Shown: positions 1-9,343 of the stretch, piece by piece
Layout of the letters: each line of letters begins with the position of its first letter
How positions within the stretch are numbered: the stretch's first letter is position 1
Program-made: the position numbers and the translations under genes
The notes under the pieces: model-generated
Databases searched by the model: none
Seen by the model: the letters and a program-made list of their open reading frames with translations, nothing else
What the model was told of the DNA's origin: nothing
Assembly (NCBI RefSeq): GCF_047468865.1
Contig: NZ_JBLGTV010000006.1
Coordinates: 1-64,000, forward strand
Length of the DNA: 64,000 nucleotides
Origin: Castellaniella hirudinis_A
Lineage (GTDB): Bacteria; Pseudomonadota; Gammaproteobacteria; Burkholderiales; Burkholderiaceae_B
Direction of reading: 5' to 3'

Positions 1-241
1 GGCGACCCAGTGGCCGAACTAACCGCCGTGTCAGCTCAATACCGCCGGCACTTCTGGCGGCGTGAAGTGGTTCCTGATTGTCGAAATGAATATTTCAGGG
101 CTGACTAATTCCTTCTTCCTCGATGTGGTCATTCAGCGTCAGGGCACTTATACTGATCTGGATTCTTGCCGATTGCGCGATGTTGGCGCCCACCGGATTT
201 TTTTGGGATGGGTTTGATCCAGATCATCGTCCCTGTTCTCC
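1..241. other. left-edge region and narK upstream region
   Basis: No complete gene is visible. One forward frame ends in TAA at 20-22 and could be the tail of an upstream gene, but six codons are too few to identify it. A hairpin with a 7-bp stem (42-48 with 54-60, one G-U pair, 5-nt loop) follows and may be that gene's terminator, although it has no T-run. The rest is leader sequence for narK with an FNR-type box at 214-227. Confidence 0.4.
214..227 (+). promoter_or_regulatory. FNR/DNR-type binding site upstream of narK
   Basis: The sequence TTGATCCAGATCAT matches the CRP/FNR-family anaerobic consensus TTGAT-N4-ATCAA at 9 of 10 fixed positions. Its centre is about 63 bp before the narK ATG. 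That distance would place a start site about 40 bp downstream of the box at roughly 260, the class II activator arrangement, with only a weak -10 (TTTATC, 248-253). FNR/ANR or an NO-responsive DNR could bind here. I infer oxygen-limited activation of narK and probably of narGHJI. Confidence 0.75.
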
Positions 242-283
242 GTGGGGTTTATCGTCTGGGATCACCACCACAGGAGCCCCAGC

Positions 284-1705
284 ATGAACAACGTGTCTGA
301 TGCCGCTTCATCCAAACGACGCGGCCGCCTGCTGACCGTCTGGACCCCCGAAGACCGGGCGTTCTGGGCCCGCGAAGGCAGCGCCATCGCCAACGTCAAT
401 CTCTGGATTTCCATCCCCGCCCTGTTCCTGGCCTTTGCCGTCTGGCAAATGTGGAGCGTGGTGGCGGTCAACCTGCCCAACCTGGGTTTCCAGTACACCG
501 AGAACCAGCTGTTCTGGCTGGCGGCCTTGCCGGCCCTGTCCGGGGCGACGCTGCGTATTTTCTATTCGTTCATGGTGCCGGTGTTCGGCGGCCGCCGCTG
601 GACCGCCCTGACCACGGCCAGCCTGCTGCTGCCCACCATCGGCGTGGGGCTGGCGGTGCAAAACCCCGCCACCCCGTATTCCACGATGCTGATGCTGGCC
701 TTGCTGTGCGGCCTGGGCGGGGGGAATTTCTCCTCCTCGATGGCCAATATCAGCTTCTTTTTTCCCAAAGAACGCAAAGGTTCGGCCTTGGGGCTGAATG
801 CGGGGCTGGGCAATCTCGGGGTGTCCTCCGTGCAGTTCCTGGCGCCCCTGGTCATCACCATGGGCATCCTGGGGCCCTGGGCGGGCGACCCACAGGTGGC
901 CAGCCTGTCCGGCACGCATGGCGGCCCCACAGAAATCTGGGCGCAGAACGCCGCCTTCATCTGGGCGCCCTTCATCATCATCGTTTCGATGCTGGCCTGG
1001 GTGGGCATGCACGACATCGCCGATGCCAGGGCTTCGTTTCGTGAACAGGCGGTGATTTTCCAGCGCAAGCACAACTGGATCATGTGCTTCCTGTACCTGG
1101 GCACCTTTGGCTCGTTCATCGGGTTCTCAGCCGGCTTCCCCTTGCTGATCAAATACCTCTATCCCGATATCCGGCCCCTGCAGTATGCCTGGCTGGGGCC
1201 CCTGGTGGGCGCGATGGCCCGTCCGTTCGGCGGCTGGCTGTCCGACCGCCTGGGCGGCGCCCGCGTCACGTTCTGGACCTTTTTCTGGATGGTGCTGGGC
1301 GTGCTGGGGGTCATGGCGTCGCTGCCGGGCCAGGGATCCGCAGGCAGCTTCCTGGGCTTTCTGCTGGCTTTCCTGTTCCTCTTTTTTCTCACCGGCATCG
1401 GCAATGGGTCTACCTTTGCCATGATCCCGGTCATCTTCAACACCCTGGCGCAGCGCCGGCACGCGGCCGCCGGCACGACGGCCAAGGCCGAAACCGAAGG
1501 CGCCAAAGAGTCCGCCGCCGTGCTGGGGTTCAGCGGGGCCATGGGGGCTTATGGCGGCTTCTTCATCCCCAAGAGCTTCGGGACATCCTTCGATCTGACC
1601 GGCGGCGCGGACGCGGCCCTGATGTTCTTCGTGGTGTTTTATGCCGTTTCGATTGCCGTGACCTGGTGGTATTACGCGCGCGGCAAGGCCGAAATCCCAT
1701 GCTGA
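284..1705 (+). CDS. narK: nitrate/nitrite transporter NarK (MFS)
   Basis: A 473-residue inner-membrane transporter of the nitrate/nitrite porter family (MFS), which imports nitrate and exports nitrite for respiration. It has about 12 hydrophobic segments. The glycine-rich nitrate signature reads GLGGGNFSSSMANISFFFP near residues 145-165, and a second glycine-rich stretch GFSGAMGAYGGFFIPKSFG lies near residue 425. ATG 284 was chosen over the upstream in-frame start at 242 because CAGGAG precedes it by 7 nt and residues before it look unstructured. The single-domain form and the NFSSSMANI motif suggest the NarK2 (antiporter) type. A NarK1 partner, common in this order, would lie left of the window if present. 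Confidence 0.93.
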   Translation: MNNVSDAASSKRRGRLLTVWTPEDRAFWAREGSAIANVNLWISIPALFLAFAVWQMWSVVAVNLPNLGFQYTENQLFWLAALPALSGATLRIFYSFMVPVFGGRRWTALTTASLLLPTIGVGLAVQNPATPYSTMLMLALLCGLGGGNFSSSMANISFFFPKERKGSALGLNAGLGNLGVSSVQFLAPLVITMGILGPWAGDPQVASLSGTHGGPTEIWAQNAAFIWAPFIIIVSMLAWVGMHDIADARASFREQAVIFQRKHNWIMCFLYLGTFGSFIGFSAGFPLLIKYLYPDIRPLQYAWLGPLVGAMARPFGGWLSDRLGGARVTFWTFFWMVLGVLGVMASLPGQGSAGSFLGFLLAFLFLFFLTGIGNGSTFAMIPVIFNTLAQRRHAAAGTTAKAETEGAKESAAVLGFSGAMGAYGGFFIPKSFGTSFDLTGGADAALMFFVVFYAVSIAVTWWYYARGKAEIPC

Positions 1706-1732
1706 GGCCCGTGCCGACCGCCCCTGTGCCGG

Positions 1733-1760
1733 GGGCCCGCCAGGCGGGGGTGGCGGGCCC
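1733..1760 (+). other. hairpin between narK and narG
   Basis: GGGCCCGCCA (1733-1742) pairs perfectly with TGGCGGGCCC (1751-1760) across an 8-nt loop. It lies 27 nt after the narK stop and 57 nt before the narG start. There is no T-run, so it is more likely an mRNA-stability or processing element, or a partial attenuator, than a strong terminator. It could let narK and narG be expressed at different levels from one transcript. Confidence 0.5.
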
Positions 1761-1817
1761 TTGGCCGTGCGCGTCCAGCCGGCATTTATCCGAACCCTTT
1801 CTTACGGAGCAACCATC

Positions 1818-4800
1818 GTGAGCCACTTCATCGACAGACTGAAATATTTCTCTCGCCCGAAAGAACCTTTTTCCAATGGCCATGGCGAAGTCGTCCGCGA
1901 AGACCGCACCTGGGAGGAAGGCTATCGCAATCGCTGGCAGCACGACAAGATCGTGCGCTCCACGCACGGGGTCAACTGCACGGGGTCCTGTTCCTGGAAA
2001 ATCTACGTCAAGGGGGGCATCGTCACCTGGGAAACCCAGCAGACCGACTACCCCCGCACCCGGCCGGACATGCCCAACCACGAGCCGCGCGGCTGTCCCC
2101 GCGGGGCTTCGTTTTCCTGGTATCTGTACAGCGCCAACCGGGTCAAATACCCCATGCTGCGCGGTCGTCTGGCGCGCCTGTGGCGCGAACACCGCAAGAC
2201 CCTGGGGCCGGTGCAGGCCTGGGCCGCGATCGTATCCGACCCCGACAAGGCAAAATCCTACAAGTCCATGCGGGGCCTGGGCGGCTTCGTGCGCGCCAGC
2301 TGGGACGAGGTCAACGAGATCATCGCGGCGGCCAACATCCACACCATCAAGCGCCACGGCCCCGACCGCATCGCCGGCTTTTCGCCGATCCCGGCCATGT
2401 CCATGGTTTCCTATGCCTCGGGCAGCCGGTATCTGTCCCTGCTGGGCGGCTCCCTGCTCAGTTTCTACGACTGGTACTGCGATTTGCCCCCCTCCAGCCC
2501 GCAGACCTGGGGCGAGCAAACCGACGTCAGCGAGTCCGCCGACTGGTACAACTCAACCTTCATCATGCTGTGGGGCTCCAACGTGCCCCAGACCCGCACG
2601 CCCGATGCGCACTTCATGGTCGAGGCCCGCTATCGCGGGGCCAAGGTCATTTCGGTCTTCCCGGACTACGCCGAGGGCGCCAAGTTTGGTGACCTCTGGC
2701 TGCATCCGAAGCAAGGCACCGATGCCGCCCTGGCGCTGGCCATGGGCCACGTGGTGCTTAAAGAATTTCACCTGGCGGGCAAGAGCGCCTACTTCGACCG
2801 TTATTGCCGCCAGTACACCGATATGCCGTTCCTGGTGCGTCTGGTGCGCCAGGGCGACCGCTATGTGCCCGACCGCAAGCTGCGGGCGGCGGATTTCCCC
2901 GACCGCCTGGGTCAGCAGAACAACCCCGAATGGAAAACCGTGGCCTGTGACGAGGCCTCGGGCGAACTCGTCGTGCCACGGGGATCCATCGGCTTTCGCT
3001 GGGGCCAGAAAGACGGCGAGGATGCCGGCAAGTGGAACCTGGAACTGAAAGACGCCGACGGCCGCGACGTCAAGCCGCGTCTTAGCCTGATCGACGCCCA
3101 CGACGAAGTCGTGCCGGTGGCCTTCCCGTATTTTGGCGGCGTGCACCACGATTATTTCAAGGGCACGGATCACGACGAAGTCCTGCTGCGCAACCTGCCC
3201 GTCAAGCGCGTGCAGACCGCCGAAGGCGAAGTCCTGGTGGCCACCGTGTTCGACCTGTTCGTGGCCAACTACGGGATCGACCGGGGCCTGGGCGGCGACA
3301 ACGTGGCGGCCTCCTTCGACGACGACGTGCCCTACACCCCGGCCTGGCAGGAACGCATCACGGGCGTGCCGCGCGAACAGGTCATCACCGTGGCGCGCCA
3401 GTTCGCCGGCAATGCCGACAAGACCGAAGGCAAGTCCATGGTCATCCTGGGGGCCGGGCTGAACCACTGGTATCACATGGACATGTCGTATCGCGGCATC
3501 ATCAACCTGGTGTCGATGTGCGGCTGCGTGGGCCAGTCCGGCGGCGGCTGGTGCCACTATGTGGGGCAGGAAAAACTGCGTCCGCAGACTGGCTGGACCA
3601 TGCTGACCTTCGCCCTCGACTGGCTGCGCCCGCCGCGCCACATGAACGGCACGTCGTTCTTCTACGCGCATACCGACCAATGGCGCTACGAAAAGCTGCA
3701 GGTGTCCGAACTGCTGTCGCCCCTGGCTGATGCGTCCAAATACGAAGGCAGCCTGATCGACATGAACGTGCGCGCCGAGCGCATGGGCTGGCTGCCCACG
3801 GCGCCGCAGCTGCAGACCAACCCGCTGCAGGTGGTGCGCGAGGCCCAGGCGGCGGGCCTGGATCCGAAAGACTATGCCATCCAGAAACTGCGCGACGGCC
3901 AGCTCAAATTTGCCTGCGAAGACCCGGACAACCCCGACAACTTTCCACGCAACCTGTTCATCTGGCGCTCCAATATCCTGGGCTCGTCGGGCAAGGGCCA
4001 CGAATATTTTCTGAAGCACCTGCTGGGCACCCAGCATGGCGTTCAGGGCAAGGACTTGGGCGAAATGGACGCGGGCAAGCCCCTGGAGGTCAATTGGCGC
4101 GACGACGCGCCCCAGGGCAAGCTCGATCTCCTGGTGACGCTGGATTTCCGCATGTCCACCACCTGCGTGTACTCCGACGTCGTCTTGCCCACGGCCACCT
4201 GGTACGAGAAAAACGACCTCAATACCTCGGATATGCATCCTTTCATCCACCCGCTGTCGGCGGCGGTGGATCCCATCTGGGAATCGCGCAGCGATTGGGA
4301 AATCTACAAGCACCTGGCCGAGAAATTTTCCGAGCTGGCGGCCGATGCCGACCTGCCGGATCATGATCTGGTCTTGCAGCCCATGCAGCACGACACCCCG
4401 GGCGAACTCACCGATCCCTACGACGTGCGCGAGTGGCACAAGGGCGAATGCGACCTGATTCCGGGCAAGACCATGCCCAATATGATGGTGGTCGATCGGG
4501 ATTACAAAAATGTCTATCAACGCTTCATCACCCTGGGCCCCCTGGCCGAAAAACTGGGCAATGGCGGCAAGGGCATTGCCTGGGACACCAAGGAGGAAGT
4601 CGATTTCCTGCGTCAACTGAACCGGGTCGAGCGCGATCCCGGGGTGGGGCAGGGCCAGCCGCGCATCTTCACGGACATCGACGCCTGCGAAACCGTGCTG
4701 ACCCTGGCGCCGGAAACCAATGGCCACGTGGCGTTGAAAGCCTGGGAGGCCCTGTCGAAGATCACCGGGCGCGACCATACGCACCTGGTGCGTTCCAGCG

Positions 4801-5573
4801 AGCACGAGAAAATCCGCTTCCGCGACATCCAGGCCCAGCCGCGCAAGATTCTCACCTCGCCCACCTGGTCGGGGATCGAATCCGACAAGGTCAGCTATAG
4901 CGCGGGCTATACCAATGTGCACGAATGCATCCCCTGGCGCACCCTGACGGGCCGCCAGGAACTGTATCAGGATCACCCCTGGATGCGCGATTTCGGCGAA
5001 TCCCTGTGCGTGTACCGCCCGCCGGTGGATACCAAGACGATCAAGCCCATGCTGGACAAGCAGTTCAGCAATGGCGAACCGCACGTGGTGCTGAACTTCA
5101 TCACCCCGCACCAGAAATGGGGCATCCATTCCACCTATACCGACAATCTGATCATGCTGACGCTCTCGCGCGGCGGGCCGATTGTCTGGATATCGGAAAT
5201 CGACGCGGCCAAGGCCGGCATCGTGGACAACGACTGGATCGAGGTCTTCAATGTCAACGGCGCCCTGGTGGCCCGGGCCGTGGTCAGCCAGCGCGTGCCC
5301 GAGGGCATGACCATGATGTATCACGCCCAGGAAAAAATCGTCAATGTGCCCGGCTCCGAGATCACTGGCAAGCGCGGCGGCATCCACAATTCCGTCACGC
5401 GCACGGTGGTCAAGCCCACCCACATGATCGGCGGTTACGCGCAGCTGTCCTACGGTTTCAACTACTACGGGACAGTCGGTTCCAACCGCGACGAATTCGT
5501 GGTGGTCCGCAAACTGAAGAAAGTCGATTGGATGGACGAAACCCATGAACTGTCCACCCAGACGCAGGCATAA
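1818..5573 (+). CDS. narG: respiratory nitrate reductase alpha subunit NarG
   Basis: The 1251-residue catalytic subunit of membrane-bound nitrate reductase reduces nitrate to nitrite on the cytoplasmic side using a bis-MGD molybdenum centre. It is close to E. coli NarG in length (about 1247). The N-terminal THGVNCTGSCSWK segment supplies the His and Cys ligands of the FS0 cluster. The SFYDWYCDLPPSSPQTWGEQ segment holds the conserved Mo-ligand Asp region. The start is GTG 1818, with ACGGAGC upstream and the usual (M)SHFIDRLKYFSR opening; the longer reading from 1761 would add 19 atypical residues. narH follows 12 nt later. Cofactor genes lie nearby at 16.5-21.3 kb. Confidence 0.97.
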   Translation: MSHFIDRLKYFSRPKEPFSNGHGEVVREDRTWEEGYRNRWQHDKIVRSTHGVNCTGSCSWKIYVKGGIVTWETQQTDYPRTRPDMPNHEPRGCPRGASFSWYLYSANRVKYPMLRGRLARLWREHRKTLGPVQAWAAIVSDPDKAKSYKSMRGLGGFVRASWDEVNEIIAAANIHTIKRHGPDRIAGFSPIPAMSMVSYASGSRYLSLLGGSLLSFYDWYCDLPPSSPQTWGEQTDVSESADWYNSTFIMLWGSNVPQTRTPDAHFMVEARYRGAKVISVFPDYAEGAKFGDLWLHPKQGTDAALALAMGHVVLKEFHLAGKSAYFDRYCRQYTDMPFLVRLVRQGDRYVPDRKLRAADFPDRLGQQNNPEWKTVACDEASGELVVPRGSIGFRWGQKDGEDAGKWNLELKDADGRDVKPRLSLIDAHDEVVPVAFPYFGGVHHDYFKGTDHDEVLLRNLPVKRVQTAEGEVLVATVFDLFVANYGIDRGLGGDNVAASFDDDVPYTPAWQERITGVPREQVITVARQFAGNADKTEGKSMVILGAGLNHWYHMDMSYRGIINLVSMCGCVGQSGGGWCHYVGQEKLRPQTGWTMLTFALDWLRPPRHMNGTSFFYAHTDQWRYEKLQVSELLSPLADASKYEGSLIDMNVRAERMGWLPTAPQLQTNPLQVVREAQAAGLDPKDYAIQKLRDGQLKFACEDPDNPDNFPRNLFIWRSNILGSSGKGHEYFLKHLLGTQHGVQGKDLGEMDAGKPLEVNWRDDAPQGKLDLLVTLDFRMSTTCVYSDVVLPTATWYEKNDLNTSDMHPFIHPLSAAVDPIWESRSDWEIYKHLAEKFSELAADADLPDHDLVLQPMQHDTPGELTDPYDVREWHKGECDLIPGKTMPNMMVVDRDYKNVYQRFITLGPLAEKLGNGGKGIAWDTKEEVDFLRQLNRVERDPGVGQGQPRIFTDIDACETVLTLAPETNGHVALKAWEALSKITGRDHTHLVRSSEHEKIRFRDIQAQPRKILTSPTWSGIESDKVSYSAGYTNVHECIPWRTLTGRQELYQDHPWMRDFGESLCVYRPPVDTKTIKPMLDKQFSNGEPHVVLNFITPHQKWGIHSTYTDNLIMLTLSRGGPIVWISEIDAAKAGIVDNDWIEVFNVNGALVARAVVSQRVPEGMTMMYHAQEKIVNVPGSEITGKRGGIHNSVTRTVVKPTHMIGGYAQLSYGFNYYGTVGSNRDEFVVVRKLKKVDWMDETHELSTQTQA

Positions 5574-5585
5574 GGAGCAGCTCTC

Positions 5586-7127
5586 ATGAAAATCCGCGCA
5601 CAAGTCGCCATGGTCCTCAACCTGGACAAATGCATCGGTTGCCATACCTGTTCCGTGACCTGCAAGAACGTCTGGACGTCCCGCGAGGGCATGGAATACG
5701 CCTGGTTCAACAACGTGGAAACCAAGCCGGGGGTGGGCTACCCCAAGGATTGGGAAAACCAGGATCGCTGGAACGGCGGGTGGCGGCGCAAGGCCAATGG
5801 CCGCATCGAGCCGCGCCAGGGCGGGCGGCTGAAGCTGTTGTCCCGCATTTTTTCCAACCCCAACCTGCCCCTGATCGACGACTACTACGAGCCCTTTACC
5901 TACGATTACGACTACCTGCAAAAGGCCCCGGAACGCACCACGCCGCCGGTGGCGCGGCCGCGTTCGCTGATCACCGGCCAGCGTATGGAAAAAATCGAAT
6001 GGGGCCCCAACTGGGAGGAAATCCTGGGCGGCGAATTCTCCAAGCGCTCCAAGGACTACAACTTCGAGGCCGTGCAAAAAGACATCTACGGGCAGTTTGA
6101 AAACACCTTCATGATGTATCTGCCGCGCCTGTGCGAACACTGCCTGAACCCCACCTGCGTGGCCAGCTGTCCGTCCGGGTCGATCTACAAGCGCGCCGAA
6201 GACGGCATCGTGCTGATCGACCAGGACAAGTGCCGGGGCTGGCGCATGTGCATCTCCGGCTGCCCGTACAAGAAAATCTACTACAACTGGAAATCCGGCA
6301 AGTCCGAGAAATGTATTTTCTGCTACCCCCGCATCGAAGCCGGCATGCCCACGGTCTGCTCTGAAACCTGTGTCGGGCGCATCCGCTACCTGGGGGTTCT
6401 GCTGTACGACGCCGACGGCATCGAGGCCGCCGCCAGCGTGCCCAACGAAAAAGACCTGTATCAGGCCCAGCTCGATCTGTTCCTGGATCCCTTCGATCCC
6501 GAAGTCCGCCGTCAGGCGCTGGCCGACGGCATCCCGGAAAACTGGCTGGATGCGGCCTGTAATTCGCCGGTCTACAAAATGGCCGTCGAATGGAAAATCG
6601 CCTTCCCGCTGCACCCGGAATACCGCACGCTGCCCATGGTCTGGTACGTGCCGCCGCTCTCGCCCATCCAGTCGGCGGCCAACAGCGGCCACATCGGGTC
6701 TTTCGGCGAGATCCCCGACGTTGGTTCGCTGCGCATTCCCTTGCGCTACCTGGCCAATCTGCTGACCGCGGGCGACGAGGCTCCGGTGGCTTTGGCGCTG
6801 GAACGCATGCTGGCCATGCGCGCCTTCATGCGGGCGCGCTCCGTGGATCGCCAGGAAAGGCCGGATATTCTCGAACAGGTCGGCCTGTCCCTGCACCAGG
6901 TCGAGGACATGCACCGCTACCTGGCCATCGCCAACTACGAAGACCGCTTTGTCATCCCCACGGCGCACCGCGAAAACGCCGAAAACGCCTTTGAAATCCG
7001 GGGGGGCTGCGGTTTTACCTTTGGCAATGGCTGCTCGGAAGGCACCTCCGAAGGTTCGCTGTTCGGCAAGCCGCGCAACAAGCGCAAGCCCACCGTGGTG
7101 TTTCTCGACCCGGCCAAGACCGCATAA
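5586..7127 (+). CDS. narH: respiratory nitrate reductase beta subunit NarH
   Basis: A 513-residue iron-sulfur electron-transfer subunit linking the NarI hemes to NarG. Four cysteine clusters are visible: C16-C19-C22-C26; CEHCLNPTCVASCP; CRGWRMCISGCP; and CIFCYPRIEAGMPTVCSETC. In the third cluster a Trp replaces one Cys, the hallmark of the [3Fe-4S] site. Length matches the family (512 in E. coli). AAGGAG sits 8 nt before the ATG and narJ follows after 9 nt, so the genes form one operon. Confidence 0.97.
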   Translation: MKIRAQVAMVLNLDKCIGCHTCSVTCKNVWTSREGMEYAWFNNVETKPGVGYPKDWENQDRWNGGWRRKANGRIEPRQGGRLKLLSRIFSNPNLPLIDDYYEPFTYDYDYLQKAPERTTPPVARPRSLITGQRMEKIEWGPNWEEILGGEFSKRSKDYNFEAVQKDIYGQFENTFMMYLPRLCEHCLNPTCVASCPSGSIYKRAEDGIVLIDQDKCRGWRMCISGCPYKKIYYNWKSGKSEKCIFCYPRIEAGMPTVCSETCVGRIRYLGVLLYDADGIEAAASVPNEKDLYQAQLDLFLDPFDPEVRRQALADGIPENWLDAACNSPVYKMAVEWKIAFPLHPEYRTLPMVWYVPPLSPIQSAANSGHIGSFGEIPDVGSLRIPLRYLANLLTAGDEAPVALALERMLAMRAFMRARSVDRQERPDILEQVGLSLHQVEDMHRYLAIANYEDRFVIPTAHRENAENAFEIRGGCGFTFGNGCSEGTSEGSLFGKPRNKRKPTVVFLDPAKTA

Positions 7128-7136
7128 GGGGGACAC

Positions 7137-7826
7137 ATGAGCATCACACTGACCACTCAGGACTCGCCGATCTTTTCCGTGCTGTCGGTCTTGCTGGGCT
7201 ACCCCGAGCAAGACTGGCTGGATGCCCTGCCGGATCTGGCGGATACCTTGCCCGCCCCGGTGCGGCCGGTCATCCAGCCGCTGCTGGACTACCTGCGGGG
7301 CTTTGACGATCTGATCGACCTGCAGGAACAATACGTCGCCACCTTCGACCGGCGCGCGGCGCATTCCCTGCATCTGTTCGAGCACGTGCACGGCGAATCC
7401 CGCGACCGGGGACAGGCCATGGTGGATCTGCTGCACGAATACCAGAAGCACGGCCTGGAACCCGCCACCACCGAGCTGCCGGACTACGTCCCGCTGTTTC
7501 TTGAATTCCTGGGGCAGATTCCCCCCGAGGCGGCCCAGGCCTTGCTGGGCGATGCCATCCATGTGCTGGCGCGCCTGGGCGACAAGCTGGCCGAGGCCGA
7601 CAGTCCATACGCCTGTCTCTTTGCCCAGTTGCGCGCCATGACGGACGTGCAACCCGAGGTTCTGCCCGATCCGCCCGAGGGCGACATGGAGGAAACCATG
7701 GTGACCTTCGGTCCCCAGGCCGATGGCACCGAGCCTTTGCTCATGCGCCGGCCCGGCCAGGGCCAGCCCATCGTCATCCACCCGCCGCGGGTGCGCGCCC
7801 GGCATCCGAGCGGCAGCCAGGCCTAA
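7137..7826 (+). CDS. narJ: nitrate reductase assembly chaperone NarJ
   Basis: A 229-residue TorD/DmsD/NarJ-family cytoplasmic chaperone that holds apo-NarGH during molybdenum cofactor and FS0 insertion and before docking to NarI. Typical family segments include LGYPEQDWLDALPDL at the N-terminus, LFEHVHGESRDRGQAMVDLL near residue 80, and LPDYVPLFLEFL near 118. Spacing is 9 nt to narH and 10 nt to narI. The Pro/Arg-rich tail (GQPIVIHPPRVRARHPSG) is variable in the family. Confidence 0.95.
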   Translation: MSITLTTQDSPIFSVLSVLLGYPEQDWLDALPDLADTLPAPVRPVIQPLLDYLRGFDDLIDLQEQYVATFDRRAAHSLHLFEHVHGESRDRGQAMVDLLHEYQKHGLEPATTELPDYVPLFLEFLGQIPPEAAQALLGDAIHVLARLGDKLAEADSPYACLFAQLRAMTDVQPEVLPDPPEGDMEETMVTFGPQADGTEPLLMRRPGQGQPIVIHPPRVRARHPSGSQA

Positions 7827-7836
7827 GGAGACCATC

Positions 7837-8529
7837 ATGAAAGATGCACTGAATCTGTTTTTCTTCGGGGTGTATCCCTACATCGCCCTGGCGATTTTTT
7901 TCCTGGGCAGTCTGATCCGCTTCGAGCGCGAGCAGTACACCTGGAAAAGCGATTCCAGCCAGATGCTGCGCCAGGGCAGCCTGCGCTGGGGCAGCAACTT
8001 GTTCCACATCGGGATCATTGCGCTGTTCTTCACCCATTTGGTGGGTTTGCTCACGCCGCCCGCCGTCTACCATGCCTTCGGGGTCACCACGCATTTCAAA
8101 CAGCTCCTGGCGATCATCGTCGGGGCCATCCTGGGGGTGGTCTGTCTGATCGGGCTGGTTCTGCTGATCCATCGCCGCTGGTCCGACGTCCGGCTGGCGC
8201 ACAACACCCATGCGTCCGATTGGGTGACTGTGCTGTGGATACTGGCTACGCTGCTGATGGGGCTGGCCACGCTGTTCACCTCGGTGCACCACACCGATGG
8301 CGCGGTCATGGTGCTGCTGGGCGACTGGGCCCAGGCGATCGTGACGCTGCGCCCGGGCGCGGCGGTGGCCGCCATGGAAACAGTGCCGCTGGTCTATCAC
8401 GTGCACATGGTTCTGGGCATGACGCTGTTCGTGATCTTTCCCTTTACCCGCTTGGTTCACGTGTGGTCCGGCTTCGGCTCGGTCACTTTTCTGGTGCGTC
8501 CTTGGCAACTGGTGCGTCCGCGTCGCTGA
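7837..8529 (+). CDS. narI: respiratory nitrate reductase gamma subunit NarI
   Basis: A 230-residue membrane cytochrome b that oxidises quinol and passes electrons to NarH. Five hydrophobic helices are visible. The likely heme axial ligands are H57 and H67 in the HIGIIALFFTHLVG helix, plus H188 and H208 in VPLVYHVHMVL and FTRLVHVW, matching the four-His pattern of E. coli NarI. ATG 7837 is preceded by AAGGAG. The reading can be extended upstream to 7723, but that would overlap narJ with non-NarI sequence. Confidence 0.96.
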   Translation: MKDALNLFFFGVYPYIALAIFFLGSLIRFEREQYTWKSDSSQMLRQGSLRWGSNLFHIGIIALFFTHLVGLLTPPAVYHAFGVTTHFKQLLAIIVGAILGVVCLIGLVLLIHRRWSDVRLAHNTHASDWVTVLWILATLLMGLATLFTSVHHTDGAVMVLLGDWAQAIVTLRPGAAVAAMETVPLVYHVHMVLGMTLFVIFPFTRLVHVWSGFGSVTFLVRPWQLVRPRR

Positions 8530-8534
8530 TCGTC

Positions 8535-8565
8535 CGGCCGGCTGTCCGTTTGCGGGCACCGGCCG
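8535..8565 (+). other. hairpin between narI and the prolyl isomerase gene
   Basis: CGGCCGG (8535-8541) pairs with CCGGCCG (8559-8565). Inside it TGTCCG (8543-8548) pairs with CGGGCA (8553-8558) around a TTTG loop, with one bulged C. It begins just after the narI stop (8527-8529) and ends 27 nt before the next ATG. It may stabilise the narGHJI mRNA end or partly terminate transcription. There is no T-run directly after it. Confidence 0.45.
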
Positions 8566-8592
8566 TCCCCAGGCCTTTTTCCAGGAGACCCC

Positions 8593-9339
8593 ATGATTAC
8601 CGTCAATGACGCGACCATTACCGAAGCCGATATCCTGGCCGAAGTCCCCCGGCACGAACAGGAATCCAACCCGCGCCTGGCGGCCGGCCAGGAACTCGTG
8701 CTGCGCGAACTCATCCACCAGCGCGCCGCCGATCTGGATATCCGCGCCGACACCGACGAGGCCCTGCTGGCCGCCGTCCTGGCCGCGGACGTCCATACCC
8801 CCCGGGCCGATGAGGCCAGCTGCCGGCGTTATTACCAGCAGCACCAGGAAGAATTCCGCGAGGGCGACCTGATCGAGGTCTGGCATATTTTGTTCCAGGT
8901 GACCCCCGGGCTGGATGTGCAAAAGCTGCGTTCGCACGCCAACCAGCATCTGGCCGAACTCCACCGCCAGGGTCTGGGGCAGTTCGTGCATTTCGCCCGT
9001 CAGTTCTCCAATTGTCCGACCGGGGCTGGCGGCGGCGCGCTGGGTGAACTCACTCGCGGCGATATGGTGCCTGAATTTGAAAAAGCCGTGTTCGCCATGC
9101 CCGAATACACGCTGTGGGGCGAACTCATCGAAACCCGGTTCGGTTTCCATATCGTGCGCACGGGGCGCAAGGTCGAAGGCCATGTGCTGCCCTTCGAGGC
9201 CGTCCATGAACGCCTGGCCGCCTGGCTGGAAGAATCCAGCTATCGGCGCGCCGTCCATCAGTATCTGCAGCAGTTGGTGGGAGGGGCCCAGATCCAGGGC
9301 ATCCCCATGCAGGGGGCCGACTCTCCGCTGGTGCAATAG
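8593..9339 (+). CDS. parvulin-type peptidyl-prolyl isomerase (PpiC/NifM-like)
   Basis: A 248-residue protein. The N-terminal part (1-90) is helical and acidic. The parvulin rotamase domain spans about 97-200, with IEVWHILFQV, FVHFARQFSNCPTGAGGGALGEL and FGFHIVRTGRKVEG matching the family's conserved blocks. No signal peptide is seen, so it is probably cytoplasmic. PpiC-like genes often sit directly downstream of narI in betaproteobacteria, suggesting a folding role for the nitrate reductase; this is inference. It has a CAGGAG ribosome site. A short GC hairpin (GCCGGC-TATC-GCCGGC, 9339-9354) spans its stop, and the convergent nsrR stop is 4 bp away. Confidence 0.88.
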   Translation: MITVNDATITEADILAEVPRHEQESNPRLAAGQELVLRELIHQRAADLDIRADTDEALLAAVLAADVHTPRADEASCRRYYQQHQEEFREGDLIEVWHILFQVTPGLDVQKLRSHANQHLAELHRQGLGQFVHFARQFSNCPTGAGGGALGELTRGDMVPEFEKAVFAMPEYTLWGELIETRFGFHIVRTGRKVEGHVLPFEAVHERLAAWLEESSYRRAVHQYLQQLVGGAQIQGIPMQGADSPLVQ

Positions 9340-9343
9340 CCGG

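Noticed and set aside
2553..7838. A 1761-codon open frame on the minus strand opposite narG, narH and narJ
   Set aside because: It is the mirror of strongly G/C-biased third positions in real genes. The translation is His/Gln/Ala-rich with no domain, and narGHJ on the plus strand are unmistakable.
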